Origin: Anderseniella sp. Alg231-50
GTDB taxonomy: Bacteria > Pseudomonadota > Alphaproteobacteria > Rhizobiales > Aestuariivirgaceae
DNA length: 64,000 bases
NCBI RefSeq assembly: GCF_900149695.1
Contig: NZ_LT703003.1
Location: 1,178,001-1,242,000 of the forward strand
Direction: 5' to 3'
Each line of letters opens with the position of its first letter. The stretch's first letter is position 1. Shown here piece after piece: positions 8,339-15,782 of the stretch. The notes beneath the pieces are model-generated. The model was not told where the DNA came from. It saw only the letters and a list, made by a program, of their open reading frames with translations, and made no database searches. Made by a program: the position numbers and the translations under genes.

Positions 8339-11127
8339 TGTCCGGTAGCACAATCAAGTTCACCCTCGACGGACGCGAAGTCGAGGCCCAGGACGGCGAA
8401 ACCATCTGGCAAGTCGCCAAGCGTGAAGGCACCACCATTCCGCACCTGTGCTGGAAGGACGCGCCGGGGTACCGCGCGGACGGCAACTGCCGCGCCTGCA
8501 TGGTCGAAGTCGAAGGCGAACGCGTCCTGGCGGCGTCGTGTGTGCGGACACCTTCTGAAGGCATGGTTGTCAACTCGCAGAACGAGCGCTCGGCCAATGC
8601 CCGCAAAATGGTGATCGAGCTGCTGATGGCAGACCAGCCTGAACGCGCTGATGCCCATGATGACCAGTCGTCATTCCTGAAATGGGCCGACGCGATGGAG
8701 GTGGATGTATCGCGCTTCCCGCGTGACACATCACCGGTACCGGATGTGTCGCACCCGGCCATGGCGGTCAACCTGGATGCCTGCATTCACTGTAACCTGT
8801 GTGTCCGGGCGTGCCGTGAAGTACAGGTCAACGACGTGATCGGCATGGCGTTCCGGGGCCCACATGAAAAGGTGGTTTTCGATTTTGACGATCCCATGGG
8901 CGCGTCGACCTGTGTGGCGTGCGGCGAATGTGTTCAGGCGTGCCCGACGGGCGCGCTGATGCCTTCTACCATCGTTGATGAAAAAGGGCGCGGCAGCCGC
9001 AAGGCGGATCGCCAGGTTGACAGCATCTGCCCGTATTGCGGTGTCGGGTGCCAGATCACCTACAACATCCGCAAGGATGAGAAGACCGGCCAGGATCATA
9101 TTGCCTTTGTCGAGGGCAAGGGCGGGCCGGCCAATGAAAACCGGCTGTGCGTGAAGGGCCGCTTCGGCTTCGACTACATCACCTCGCCTGAACGCCTGAC
9201 CAAGCCGCTTATTCGCAAGCCGGGCCTGCCCAAGGGCCTGAACATGGACCCGGCCAATCCCATGACGCACTTCCGCGAAGCGAGCTGGGAAGAAGCGCTT
9301 GATGTGGCCGCCAACGGCCTGAAGGACATCCGCGACGCCAATGGTCCAAAAGCGCTGGCGGGCTTCGGCTCGGCCAAATGCTCCAATGAGGAAGCCTACC
9401 TGTTCCAGAAGCTGGTGCGGGTCGGTTTCGGGTCGAACAATGTCGATCACTGCACAAGGCTTTGCCACGCCTCTTCCGTAGCGGCGCTGATGGAAACAAT
9501 CGGGTCCGGTGCGGTGACCGCGCCGTTCACCGCGGTTCGTGATTCCGACGTCATCGTAGTTATCGGGGCCAATCCGACCGAGAACCATCCGGTTGCCGCA
9601 ACGTTCTTCAAGCAGGCGGCCCAGCGTGGTGCGGAACTGATCATCCTTGATCCGCGCGGCACGGCGATGAAGCGCTATGCCAGCCACATGCTGCAGTTCA
9701 AGAACGGCGCCGACGTGTCGCTGCTCAACGCCATGATGAACGTGATCGTGGAAGAAGGCCTGTATGACGAACAGTATATCCAGGCCCATGCCGAAGGCTT
9801 CGACAAGCTGAAAGACCATCTGGCGGACTACAGCCCGGAAGCCATGCAGGACATCTGCGGCATTGCGGCAGACGAAATCCGTACCGTGGCGCGCAAGTAC
9901 GCCAAGGCCAATGCGGCGATCATTTTCTGGGGTATGGGCGTATCGCAGCATACCCACGGCACCGACAATGCCCGGTGCCTGATTTCACTGGCTCTGATGT
10001 GCGGCCAGACCGGGCGTGCCGGTACCGGCCTGCACCCGCTGCGCGGCCAGAACAATGTGCAGGGCGCATCCGATGCGGGCCTGATCCCGATGGTGTTCCC
10101 GGACTATTCGAAAGTCGTCGAAGAGGAAAACCTGACCAAGTTCGAAAAACTCTGGGATGCGAAACTGGACCCGGAACCCGGCCTGACAGTCGTCGAGATT
10201 GTGCATGCCATCCACGACGGCGCGATCAACGGCATGTACATTCTGGGTGAAAACCCGGCCATGTCGGACCCGGATGTGAACCATGCCCGCGCTGCACTTG
10301 CCAAGCTGGACCACCTGGTGGTGCAGGACATCTTCCTGACCGAAACGGCGATGTTTGCAGATGTCATCCTGCCGGCATCGGCGTGGCCGGAAAAGAACGG
10401 CACAGTGTCGAACACCAACCGCCAGGTTCAGATGGGCCGCAAGGCGCTCGAGGCGCCGGGTGAGGCGCGCGAGGACTGGGCCATTACCTGCGATCTCGCC
10501 AACCGGCTCGACCTTGACTGGACCTATGACAGCCCGGCCGATGTGTTTGCCGAGATGAAACTGGCCATGCCGTCGCTGGACAATATCACCTGGAACCGGC
10601 TGATCAGTGAAGACGTGGTTGCCTATCCATGTCCTGCGCCCGATCATCCCGGCGAGGACATCGTGTTTTCCGACCGGTTCCCGACGGCGACCGGCCTCGG
10701 CAAGATGGTGCCGGCCAAGGTGTTGCCGCCGGATGAAACGCCCGATGCGGACTATCCCTACATTCTGTCAACCGGCCGCCAGCTTGAACACTGGCACACC
10801 GGCGCCATGACCCGGCGGTCCTTCGTGCTGGATGCGGTGAACCCGGAGCCGGTGGTCCAGATGAATGTGGCGGACATTACCAAGCTCGGCATTCAGGCAG
10901 GCGACAAGGTGCGTGTCACAACGCGCCGTGGTGAAGTGGAGATCATGGTGCGGCAGGACGATCAGGTGCCGGTTGGCGCCATCTTCATCCCGTTTGCCTT
11001 TGTTGAAGCTGCCGCGAACCTGCTGACCAATGCTTCACTTGACCCTTATGGCAAAATTCCAGAGTTCAAGTTCTGCGCTGCCAGGGTTGAGCCTGCCGGG
11101 AGCCCGCAGAGCGTGGCAGCCGAGTAG
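8338..11127 (+). CDS. Formate dehydrogenase alpha subunit (Mo/W-bisPGD, Fdh1A/FdsA type)
   Basis: The catalytic subunit oxidises formate to CO2 at a bis-pyranopterin Mo or W centre in the cytoplasm. Domains in order are an N-terminal [2Fe-2S] ferredoxin (Cys 38, 51, 54, 68), a double [4Fe-4S] segment (CIHCNLCVRAC, CVACGECVQAC), the molybdopterin Fe4S4 domain (CPYCGVGC), the catalytic domain and a C-terminal cap. The metal ligand is Cys376 in CTRLCH, coded TGC, with the conserved catalytic His377 next to it. It is therefore a cysteine, not a selenocysteine, enzyme. AAGGAGGA precedes the ATG, which overlaps the beta stop. At 929 residues it is somewhat shorter than the M. extorquens FDH1 alpha chain. 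Mo versus W cannot be told from sequence. Confidence 0.92.
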   Translation: MSGSTIKFTLDGREVEAQDGETIWQVAKREGTTIPHLCWKDAPGYRADGNCRACMVEVEGERVLAASCVRTPSEGMVVNSQNERSANARKMVIELLMADQPERADAHDDQSSFLKWADAMEVDVSRFPRDTSPVPDVSHPAMAVNLDACIHCNLCVRACREVQVNDVIGMAFRGPHEKVVFDFDDPMGASTCVACGECVQACPTGALMPSTIVDEKGRGSRKADRQVDSICPYCGVGCQITYNIRKDEKTGQDHIAFVEGKGGPANENRLCVKGRFGFDYITSPERLTKPLIRKPGLPKGLNMDPANPMTHFREASWEEALDVAANGLKDIRDANGPKALAGFGSAKCSNEEAYLFQKLVRVGFGSNNVDHCTRLCHASSVAALMETIGSGAVTAPFTAVRDSDVIVVIGANPTENHPVAATFFKQAAQRGAELIILDPRGTAMKRYASHMLQFKNGADVSLLNAMMNVIVEEGLYDEQYIQAHAEGFDKLKDHLADYSPEAMQDICGIAADEIRTVARKYAKANAAIIFWGMGVSQHTHGTDNARCLISLALMCGQTGRAGTGLHPLRGQNNVQGASDAGLIPMVFPDYSKVVEEENLTKFEKLWDAKLDPEPGLTVVEIVHAIHDGAINGMYILGENPAMSDPDVNHARAALAKLDHLVVQDIFLTETAMFADVILPASAWPEKNGTVSNTNRQVQMGRKALEAPGEAREDWAITCDLANRLDLDWTYDSPADVFAEMKLAMPSLDNITWNRLISEDVVAYPCPAPDHPGEDIVFSDRFPTATGLGKMVPAKVLPPDETPDADYPYILSTGRQLEHWHTGAMTRRSFVLDAVNPEPVVQMNVADITKLGIQAGDKVRVTTRRGEVEIMVRQDDQVPVGAIFIPFAFVEAAANLLTNASLDPYGKIPEFKFCAARVEPAGSPQSVAAE

Positions 11128-11203
11128 CTGGTATGCTCTGCTTAATGGTTTCGCTGACGCGCGAAGGTGCTATACACAGGCCCGCAATCGAAAAGGGCGT
11201 ATC

Positions 11204-11785
11204 ATGGCAGTACTTGAGAAATCGAAACTGACCGGCAGGGTCACTGCACTGTTGTCCAGTCCTGACCGTGAAACAGGGCTGGAAAAAGCCCATGTAAACC
11301 GGATGGACATGGTGTTTGACGGCATTGTCGGCGATTGCCATGCCGGTCGCGGATACGAGTCGGACAGCCGCATGCTGGCGCAATACAAGCGCGGCACGCC
11401 GGTGGCAAACACGCGCCAGGTGTCGATTCTGTCGGTCGAGCAGTTGCGCGAAGTGGCCGGCCTGCTCGGAATCCCGGACCTGAAACCGGAATGGGTCGGC
11501 GCGAACCTGGTCACCTCGGGCATTCCCGACCTTACCTTCCTGCCGCCATCAACCCGCATGATGTTTGCGTCAGGCGCAACACTGGTGGTCGACGGTGAAA
11601 ATGCGCCGTGCCGTTATGTTGGTGACGTTATCGAAAAACATCATCCCGACCAGGGCATGGCGTTTCCGAAACTGGCGCGCAACAAGCGCGGACTGGTGGC
11701 ATGGGTGGAGCGCGAAGGCGGCATTTCGGTGGGTGACGAAATCGTTCTGCACATGCCTCCGCAAAGGATCTACAAACACGCATGA
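11204..11785 (+). CDS. MOSC domain-containing protein
   Basis: The protein consists of a MOSC domain (molybdenum cofactor sulfurase C-terminal type). Features are the VGDCHAG region, RQVSILSVEQL, WVGANLVTSGI and a conserved Cys in NAPCRYVG. MOSC proteins bind molybdenum cofactor or carry activated sulfur. Its place between the formate dehydrogenase alpha gene and fdhD suggests help with cofactor sulfuration or insertion, which is an inference. ATG 11204 was chosen. The longer frame starting near 11030 overlaps the alpha gene and is rejected. The last 4 nt overlap fdhD (ATGA). Confidence 0.85.
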   Translation: MAVLEKSKLTGRVTALLSSPDRETGLEKAHVNRMDMVFDGIVGDCHAGRGYESDSRMLAQYKRGTPVANTRQVSILSVEQLREVAGLLGIPDLKPEWVGANLVTSGIPDLTFLPPSTRMMFASGATLVVDGENAPCRYVGDVIEKHHPDQGMAFPKLARNKRGLVAWVEREGGISVGDEIVLHMPPQRIYKHA

Positions 11786-12672
11786 ATACGCCGCGCGACA
11801 TATCGGAATTTGCCATCGTGCCTGATCCGGACGATGAGCGTCTTTCGCGCGCGGTCACCGGTATCGACCAGACCGGTGCGCAAACCGATACCCACGTGGT
11901 GCACGAGCGCCCGCTGACCATTTACCTCAATGCCCAGGAAATCGTGACGTCAATGACCATTGGCGATCACCCGGACTGGCTGGCGGTGGGGTACCTGCTC
12001 AACCAGGGCATGCTACAGCACGACGACGAGATTACCGGCATCGACTATGATGACGAGCTTGAAGTGATTGTGGTGCGCACCGTGCGCGAAACCAACTTCG
12101 AAGAAAAGATGAAGAAGAAGACCCGGACCTCGGGCTGTGCGCAGGGCACGGTGTTCGGGGACATGATGGAAAACTTTGAAACCATTAAGTTGTCTCCGGA
12201 TGCCCGGATCAAGACGTCATGGCTTTATGCGCTGACGAAAAAGATCAATACCGCGCCGTCACTTTACCTCAAGGCCGGTGCTATTCACGGTTGCGTACTG
12301 TGCAAGGGCGACACGCCGCTGGTCTATCTGGAAGACGTAGGCCGGCACAATGCCGTCGACAAGATTGCCGGATGGATGTTCCTGCACAAGGTGTCTCCGG
12401 ACGACAAGCTGTTCTACACCACCGGCAGGCTGACATCGGAAATGATCCTCAAGTGCGCCGCCATGCGCATTCCGATCCTGGTGTCGCGTTCGGGGTTTAC
12501 CGCGTGGGGTGTTGACCTTGCCCGCCAGGTGGGCATGACCGTCATCGGCCGGGCCCGCGGCAAGCGCTTCCTGGCGCTGTCGGGTGCGGAGCGTATCGAG
12601 TTTGATGCCGATGTCTCGCAGATCGAGGATGAAGATCGCAAGCATCGCCGCAAAGGGGCCAGCGGTGAATAA
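11782..12672 (+). CDS. fdhD: Formate dehydrogenase accessory sulfurtransferase FdhD
   Basis: FdhD transfers sulfur to the bis-PGD cofactor, which activates formate dehydrogenase. The fold is recognised from HERPLTIYLN, AVGYLLNQGML, EDVGRHNAVDKIAGW, YTTGRLTSEMILKCA and VSRSGFT. In E. coli a CxxC pair (Cys121/Cys124) relays sulfur. Here the equivalent loop reads TSGCAQGT, keeping Cys119 but with Gly at the second position. A separate CVLC (171-174) appears in AIHGCVLCKG. It overlaps the MOSC gene by 4 nt and mobA by 8 nt, so it is tightly coupled in the operon. Confidence 0.92.
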   Translation: MNTPRDISEFAIVPDPDDERLSRAVTGIDQTGAQTDTHVVHERPLTIYLNAQEIVTSMTIGDHPDWLAVGYLLNQGMLQHDDEITGIDYDDELEVIVVRTVRETNFEEKMKKKTRTSGCAQGTVFGDMMENFETIKLSPDARIKTSWLYALTKKINTAPSLYLKAGAIHGCVLCKGDTPLVYLEDVGRHNAVDKIAGWMFLHKVSPDDKLFYTTGRLTSEMILKCAAMRIPILVSRSGFTAWGVDLARQVGMTVIGRARGKRFLALSGAERIEFDADVSQIEDEDRKHRRKGASGE

Positions 12673-13282
12673 GGTAGTCGGGTGCATACTCGCCGGCGGC
12701 CTTGCCCGGCGCATGGGCGGCGGCGACAAGGGCCTGATCGAACTTGCCGGGCGACCGGTGCTGGATCACGTCATTGACCGGTTCGGCGCCCAGGTCGGCA
12801 ATGTCATACTCAATGCAAACGGTGACCCTGCCCGGTTTGCCGATTATGGCCTGCCGGTCATGCCCGATACGGTTGAGGGCTTTGCAGGACCGCTTGCAGG
12901 CGTGCTGGCCGGATTGTCATGGGCTCAGGAACACGCACCCGATGCCGACTGGGTGGCGACGGCTGCAACAGATACGCCGTTCTTCCCGGCCGATTTTGTT
13001 ACCCGCCTGCTGGCCGCGATTGAGGATCAGGGCGCCGATATGGCGTGTGCCGCCTCGCACGGGCGCAATCATCCGGTTTTCGGCTTGTGGCCGGTGCGCC
13101 TGAAAGATGACCTGCAATCAGCGCTGGTCGACGAAGATATCCGCAAGGTTGATCTGTGGACGGCACGGCACAAGCTGGTCGCGGTCGAATTTACGGCCAG
13201 CGGATTTGATCCGTTTTTCAATGTGAACCGGCCCGACGACGTGTCGGAAGCCGAACGCATTGCCAAAGGACTGGCGGCATGA
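12665..13282 (+). CDS. mobA: Molybdenum cofactor guanylyltransferase MobA
   Basis: MobA adds GMP to molybdopterin, making the MGD/bis-MGD cofactor used by the formate dehydrogenase encoded upstream. The nucleotidyltransferase signature LAGGLARRMGGGDKGL is at the N-terminus, followed by DTPFFP and NVNRPDD near the C-terminus. The GTG at 12665 gives the canonical N-terminus and has AAAGGGG upstream. It overlaps the fdhD end by 8 nt. A longer in-frame ATG lies inside fdhD and is rejected. The end overlaps mobB by 4 nt. Confidence 0.92.
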   Translation: MNKVVGCILAGGLARRMGGGDKGLIELAGRPVLDHVIDRFGAQVGNVILNANGDPARFADYGLPVMPDTVEGFAGPLAGVLAGLSWAQEHAPDADWVATAATDTPFFPADFVTRLLAAIEDQGADMACAASHGRNHPVFGLWPVRLKDDLQSALVDEDIRKVDLWTARHKLVAVEFTASGFDPFFNVNRPDDVSEAERIAKGLAA

Positions 13283-13791
13283 CACAGCGGGTCATCGGGG
13301 TGGCCGGGTTCAAGAACTCAGGCAAGACGACGCTGGTGGAACGGCTGGTGACCGAGCTCACCGGCCGCGGCTACCGGGTCTCGACAATCAAGCACGCGCA
13401 CCATTCCTTTGATATCGACCATGAAGGGCGGGACAGCTTTCGCCACCGCGCGGCGGGTGCTGCGCAGGTGGCAGTGGTGTCCCGGCATCGCTGGGCGGTA
13501 ATTTCCGAATTGCGCGATGATGCGGAACCGCCGCTTGATGAGATGCTGGCCAAGCTGGATCCGTGCGACCTGGTGATTGTCGAAGGCTACAAGCGGGATG
13601 GCCACGACAAGATCGAGGTACGCAACCTCGAAAACACCAACCCGAACCTGAGCGATGAGGATGAAACCATCGTAGCCGTTGCCGCCAATGGCGAGGTTAC
13701 CGGTTGCCCGGTTCCGGTCTATGACCGGGACAATATTTTTGCACTGGCTGATTTTATCTGTGGGCGTACCGGTCTGGTCGAGGTACCTTGA
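13279..13791 (+). CDS. mobB: Molybdopterin-guanine dinucleotide biosynthesis protein MobB
   Basis: MobB is a P-loop GTP-binding partner of MobA. The 170-residue protein starts with VIGVAGFKNSGKTTLVERL (Walker A GFKNSGKT), then VSTIKHAHHSFDID, and the VIVEGYKRDGHDKIEV segment typical of the family. The ATG overlaps the mobA stop (ATGA). It is not essential for MGD synthesis in E. coli but is commonly kept beside mobA. Confidence 0.92.
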   Translation: MTQRVIGVAGFKNSGKTTLVERLVTELTGRGYRVSTIKHAHHSFDIDHEGRDSFRHRAAGAAQVAVVSRHRWAVISELRDDAEPPLDEMLAKLDPCDLVIVEGYKRDGHDKIEVRNLENTNPNLSDEDETIVAVAANGEVTGCPVPVYDRDNIFALADFICGRTGLVEVP

Positions 13792-13795
13792 GGCC

Positions 13796-15058
13796 ATGTC
13801 CCGCAAATTGCTCGATGACTGTTTTCTGCATGACAAGGACCGGATGCGCCATGACGATGCGGTGGCACTCATCCTGGAACGCATGTCGCGGGTCGCCGGT
13901 GTAGAGACGATCCCGCTTTCCCAGGCGCATGGCCGCGTGCTGGCCGAACAATATGCCGCCCCTCGCGACATCCCCGCTTTCAACAATGCGGCCGTGGACG
14001 GTTATGCCTTTGCCGGCAAGGCTCTCAAGCCGGACGGCGATACGCAGTTCAAGGTCGTCATCCGTGTTGCGGCAGGCCACACGCCGCAACGGGCGCTGAG
14101 GAAGGGCGAGGCAGCCCGTATTTTCACTGGTGCCGTCATGCCGAAAGGTGCCGATACCTGCATGATGCAGGAGGATGCCAGTGTTGACGGGACCAAGCTG
14201 GTTGTGCCCAAAGGCCTGAAGCCCGGCGCCAATACGCGCCTTGCCGGTGAAGATGTCAGCCAGGGCGAGGTCATGCTGCCGTGCGGCGAGCGATTGCGGC
14301 CACAGGACGTTGCAGCGATTGCATCGGGCGGCGCCGGCAGTGTCAGGGTGTTCAACCGTCTCAAGGTGGGCCTGATTTCAACCGGGGACGAGATTGTCCG
14401 GCCCGGCATCCTTCTGGGCGACGGTCAGGTATATGACAGCAACCATCATTTGTTGCGCGGGCTGCTGAGCACGGTCGGGGCCGAACCGGTGGACTATGGC
14501 GTGATACCCGATGACCGGGTCAGGGTCGAACGGGTCGTGCGATCGGCGGCCCATGAGTGCGACGTCATCCTCACAACCGGCGGCGCAAGCCGCGGCGAAG
14601 CGGATTTCATTGTCGAGACAATCCAGTCAATGGGTGCACTTCACGCCTGGCAGCTTGCGGTGAAACCCGGCAGGCCGCTGGCAATGGGGCAGATCGCAGA
14701 CACTGTTTTCTTCGGCCTGCCGGGCAATCCGGTGGCGGCCTTCGTGACCTTCCTTCTGTATGCGCAGCCGATGCTGGCGCGTCTGCAGGGAGCCGCATGG
14801 CACATGCCGCAGCGCTATCCGCTGCCGGCCGGGTTTTCCATTGCAAAGAAGAAAACCGACCGCCGCGAATTCTGGCGCGGCTGGGTGGACAATACGGACG
14901 AGGGTCCAGTGTTGCAGAAGTTCCAGCGTGACGGCTCCGGACTGATATCGGGGTTGCGGCAGGCAACCGGGCTCATCGAGGTGCCTGAAGAAACCTCATC
15001 GGTAAACCACGGCGACCTGCTCGGGTTTATACCGTTCAGCGAATTCGGCATCAGTTGA
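13796..15058 (+). CDS. moeA: Molybdopterin molybdenumtransferase MoeA
   Basis: MoeA inserts the metal into adenylylated molybdopterin, the step before MobA action. The roughly 420-residue protein shows the MoeA domains: the N-terminal IPAFNNAAVDGYAF motif, the central MoaB/MogA-like fold with STGDEIV and TTGGASRGEADF, and GLPGNPVAAFVTF before the C-terminal beta domain. The ATG at 13796 is 4 nt after mobB. The stop overlaps the following HAD gene (TGATG). Clustering with fdhD and mobAB indicates supply of cofactor to this formate dehydrogenase. Confidence 0.93.
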   Translation: MSRKLLDDCFLHDKDRMRHDDAVALILERMSRVAGVETIPLSQAHGRVLAEQYAAPRDIPAFNNAAVDGYAFAGKALKPDGDTQFKVVIRVAAGHTPQRALRKGEAARIFTGAVMPKGADTCMMQEDASVDGTKLVVPKGLKPGANTRLAGEDVSQGEVMLPCGERLRPQDVAAIASGGAGSVRVFNRLKVGLISTGDEIVRPGILLGDGQVYDSNHHLLRGLLSTVGAEPVDYGVIPDDRVRVERVVRSAAHECDVILTTGGASRGEADFIVETIQSMGALHAWQLAVKPGRPLAMGQIADTVFFGLPGNPVAAFVTFLLYAQPMLARLQGAAWHMPQRYPLPAGFSIAKKKTDRREFWRGWVDNTDEGPVLQKFQRDGSGLISGLRQATGLIEVPEETSSVNHGDLLGFIPFSEFGIS

Positions 15059-15666
15059 TGGCAATCCGGCACGTCGTCTTTGATATCGGCAATGTGCTTT
15101 TGAATTTTGATCCCGAACTGGCCTACCTGGATCAGATACCGGATCAGGTGGAACGGCATGCATTCCTGCGCGATGTCTGTTCGCGCGCCTGGATAACCGC
15201 GCAGGACCGGGTTCACGCCTGGGCACCGGGCGAAGCAGAGTTGATTGCACGATATCCGGACAGGGAAGCTCTGATCCGGTCGTTTCGTGAGCGCTGGCAT
15301 GACATGGTGCCGAATGCCATCGCAGACAGTGTCGGGATACTTGAACAGTTGTCCGGCACCGGTCTGGATGTAACCGCCCTGACCAATTTCAATGGCGAAA
15401 CCTTTGATGAGGCCGTGCAGCGCTTCGATTTCCTCAAGCTGTTCCGGGGTATTACGGTGTCCGGCCGGGTCGGCATGCTGAAGCCGGAAGCGGACATTTT
15501 CCGGCATCACGTTACGGCTTTCGGCCTTGTGCCCGAGGCGACCCTGTTCATCGATGATGTGGCCGCAAATGTCGAGGCAGCGCAAAATGCCGGCTGGCAT
15601 TCGGTGCAATTCAGCAATCCTGACCGTTTGAGACACGATCTGCGCTCGCATGACGTGATTGTCTGA
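15058..15666 (+). CDS. HAD-family hydrolase (YihX-like)
   Basis: This HAD-superfamily phosphatase has motif I in FDIGNVLLNFD, motif II in LTNFN, the motif III Lys in LKPEADIF and motif IV FIDDVAANVEAA. The order and size (202 aa) match the YihX/epoxide-hydrolase-N-terminal-like subgroup, which acts on small phosphorylated metabolites. The substrate cannot be assigned. The start overlaps the moeA stop, so it is co-transcribed with the cofactor genes and may be the last gene of that operon; 116 nt separate it from the next gene. Confidence 0.85.
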   Translation: MAIRHVVFDIGNVLLNFDPELAYLDQIPDQVERHAFLRDVCSRAWITAQDRVHAWAPGEAELIARYPDREALIRSFRERWHDMVPNAIADSVGILEQLSGTGLDVTALTNFNGETFDEAVQRFDFLKLFRGITVSGRVGMLKPEADIFRHHVTAFGLVPEATLFIDDVAANVEAAQNAGWHSVQFSNPDRLRHDLRSHDVIV

Positions 15667-15782
15667 GACACGTCCATGTGTCGTAATTCTGCGCTGCCCG
15701 GTCGTTTGACTTCACACGTGTTGAGTTGTTTTCACTATGGTTCGGGTCATAAAGTGTCGCTCTGGACCCGGAGGGTTGGATT

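Noticed and set aside
8731-9957. 408-codon open frame antisense to the formate dehydrogenase alpha gene
   Set aside because: It mirrors a high-GC coding strand, has no recognisable domain or ribosome site, and the sense frame is a conserved enzyme. The same applies to long antisense frames across htpG, mtaB-like regions and nrdJ.
8338-11127. Selenocysteine formate dehydrogenase
   Set aside because: The metal-ligand codon is TGC (9463-9465), and no in-frame TGA or SECIS-like hairpin follows; the enzyme is a Cys type.
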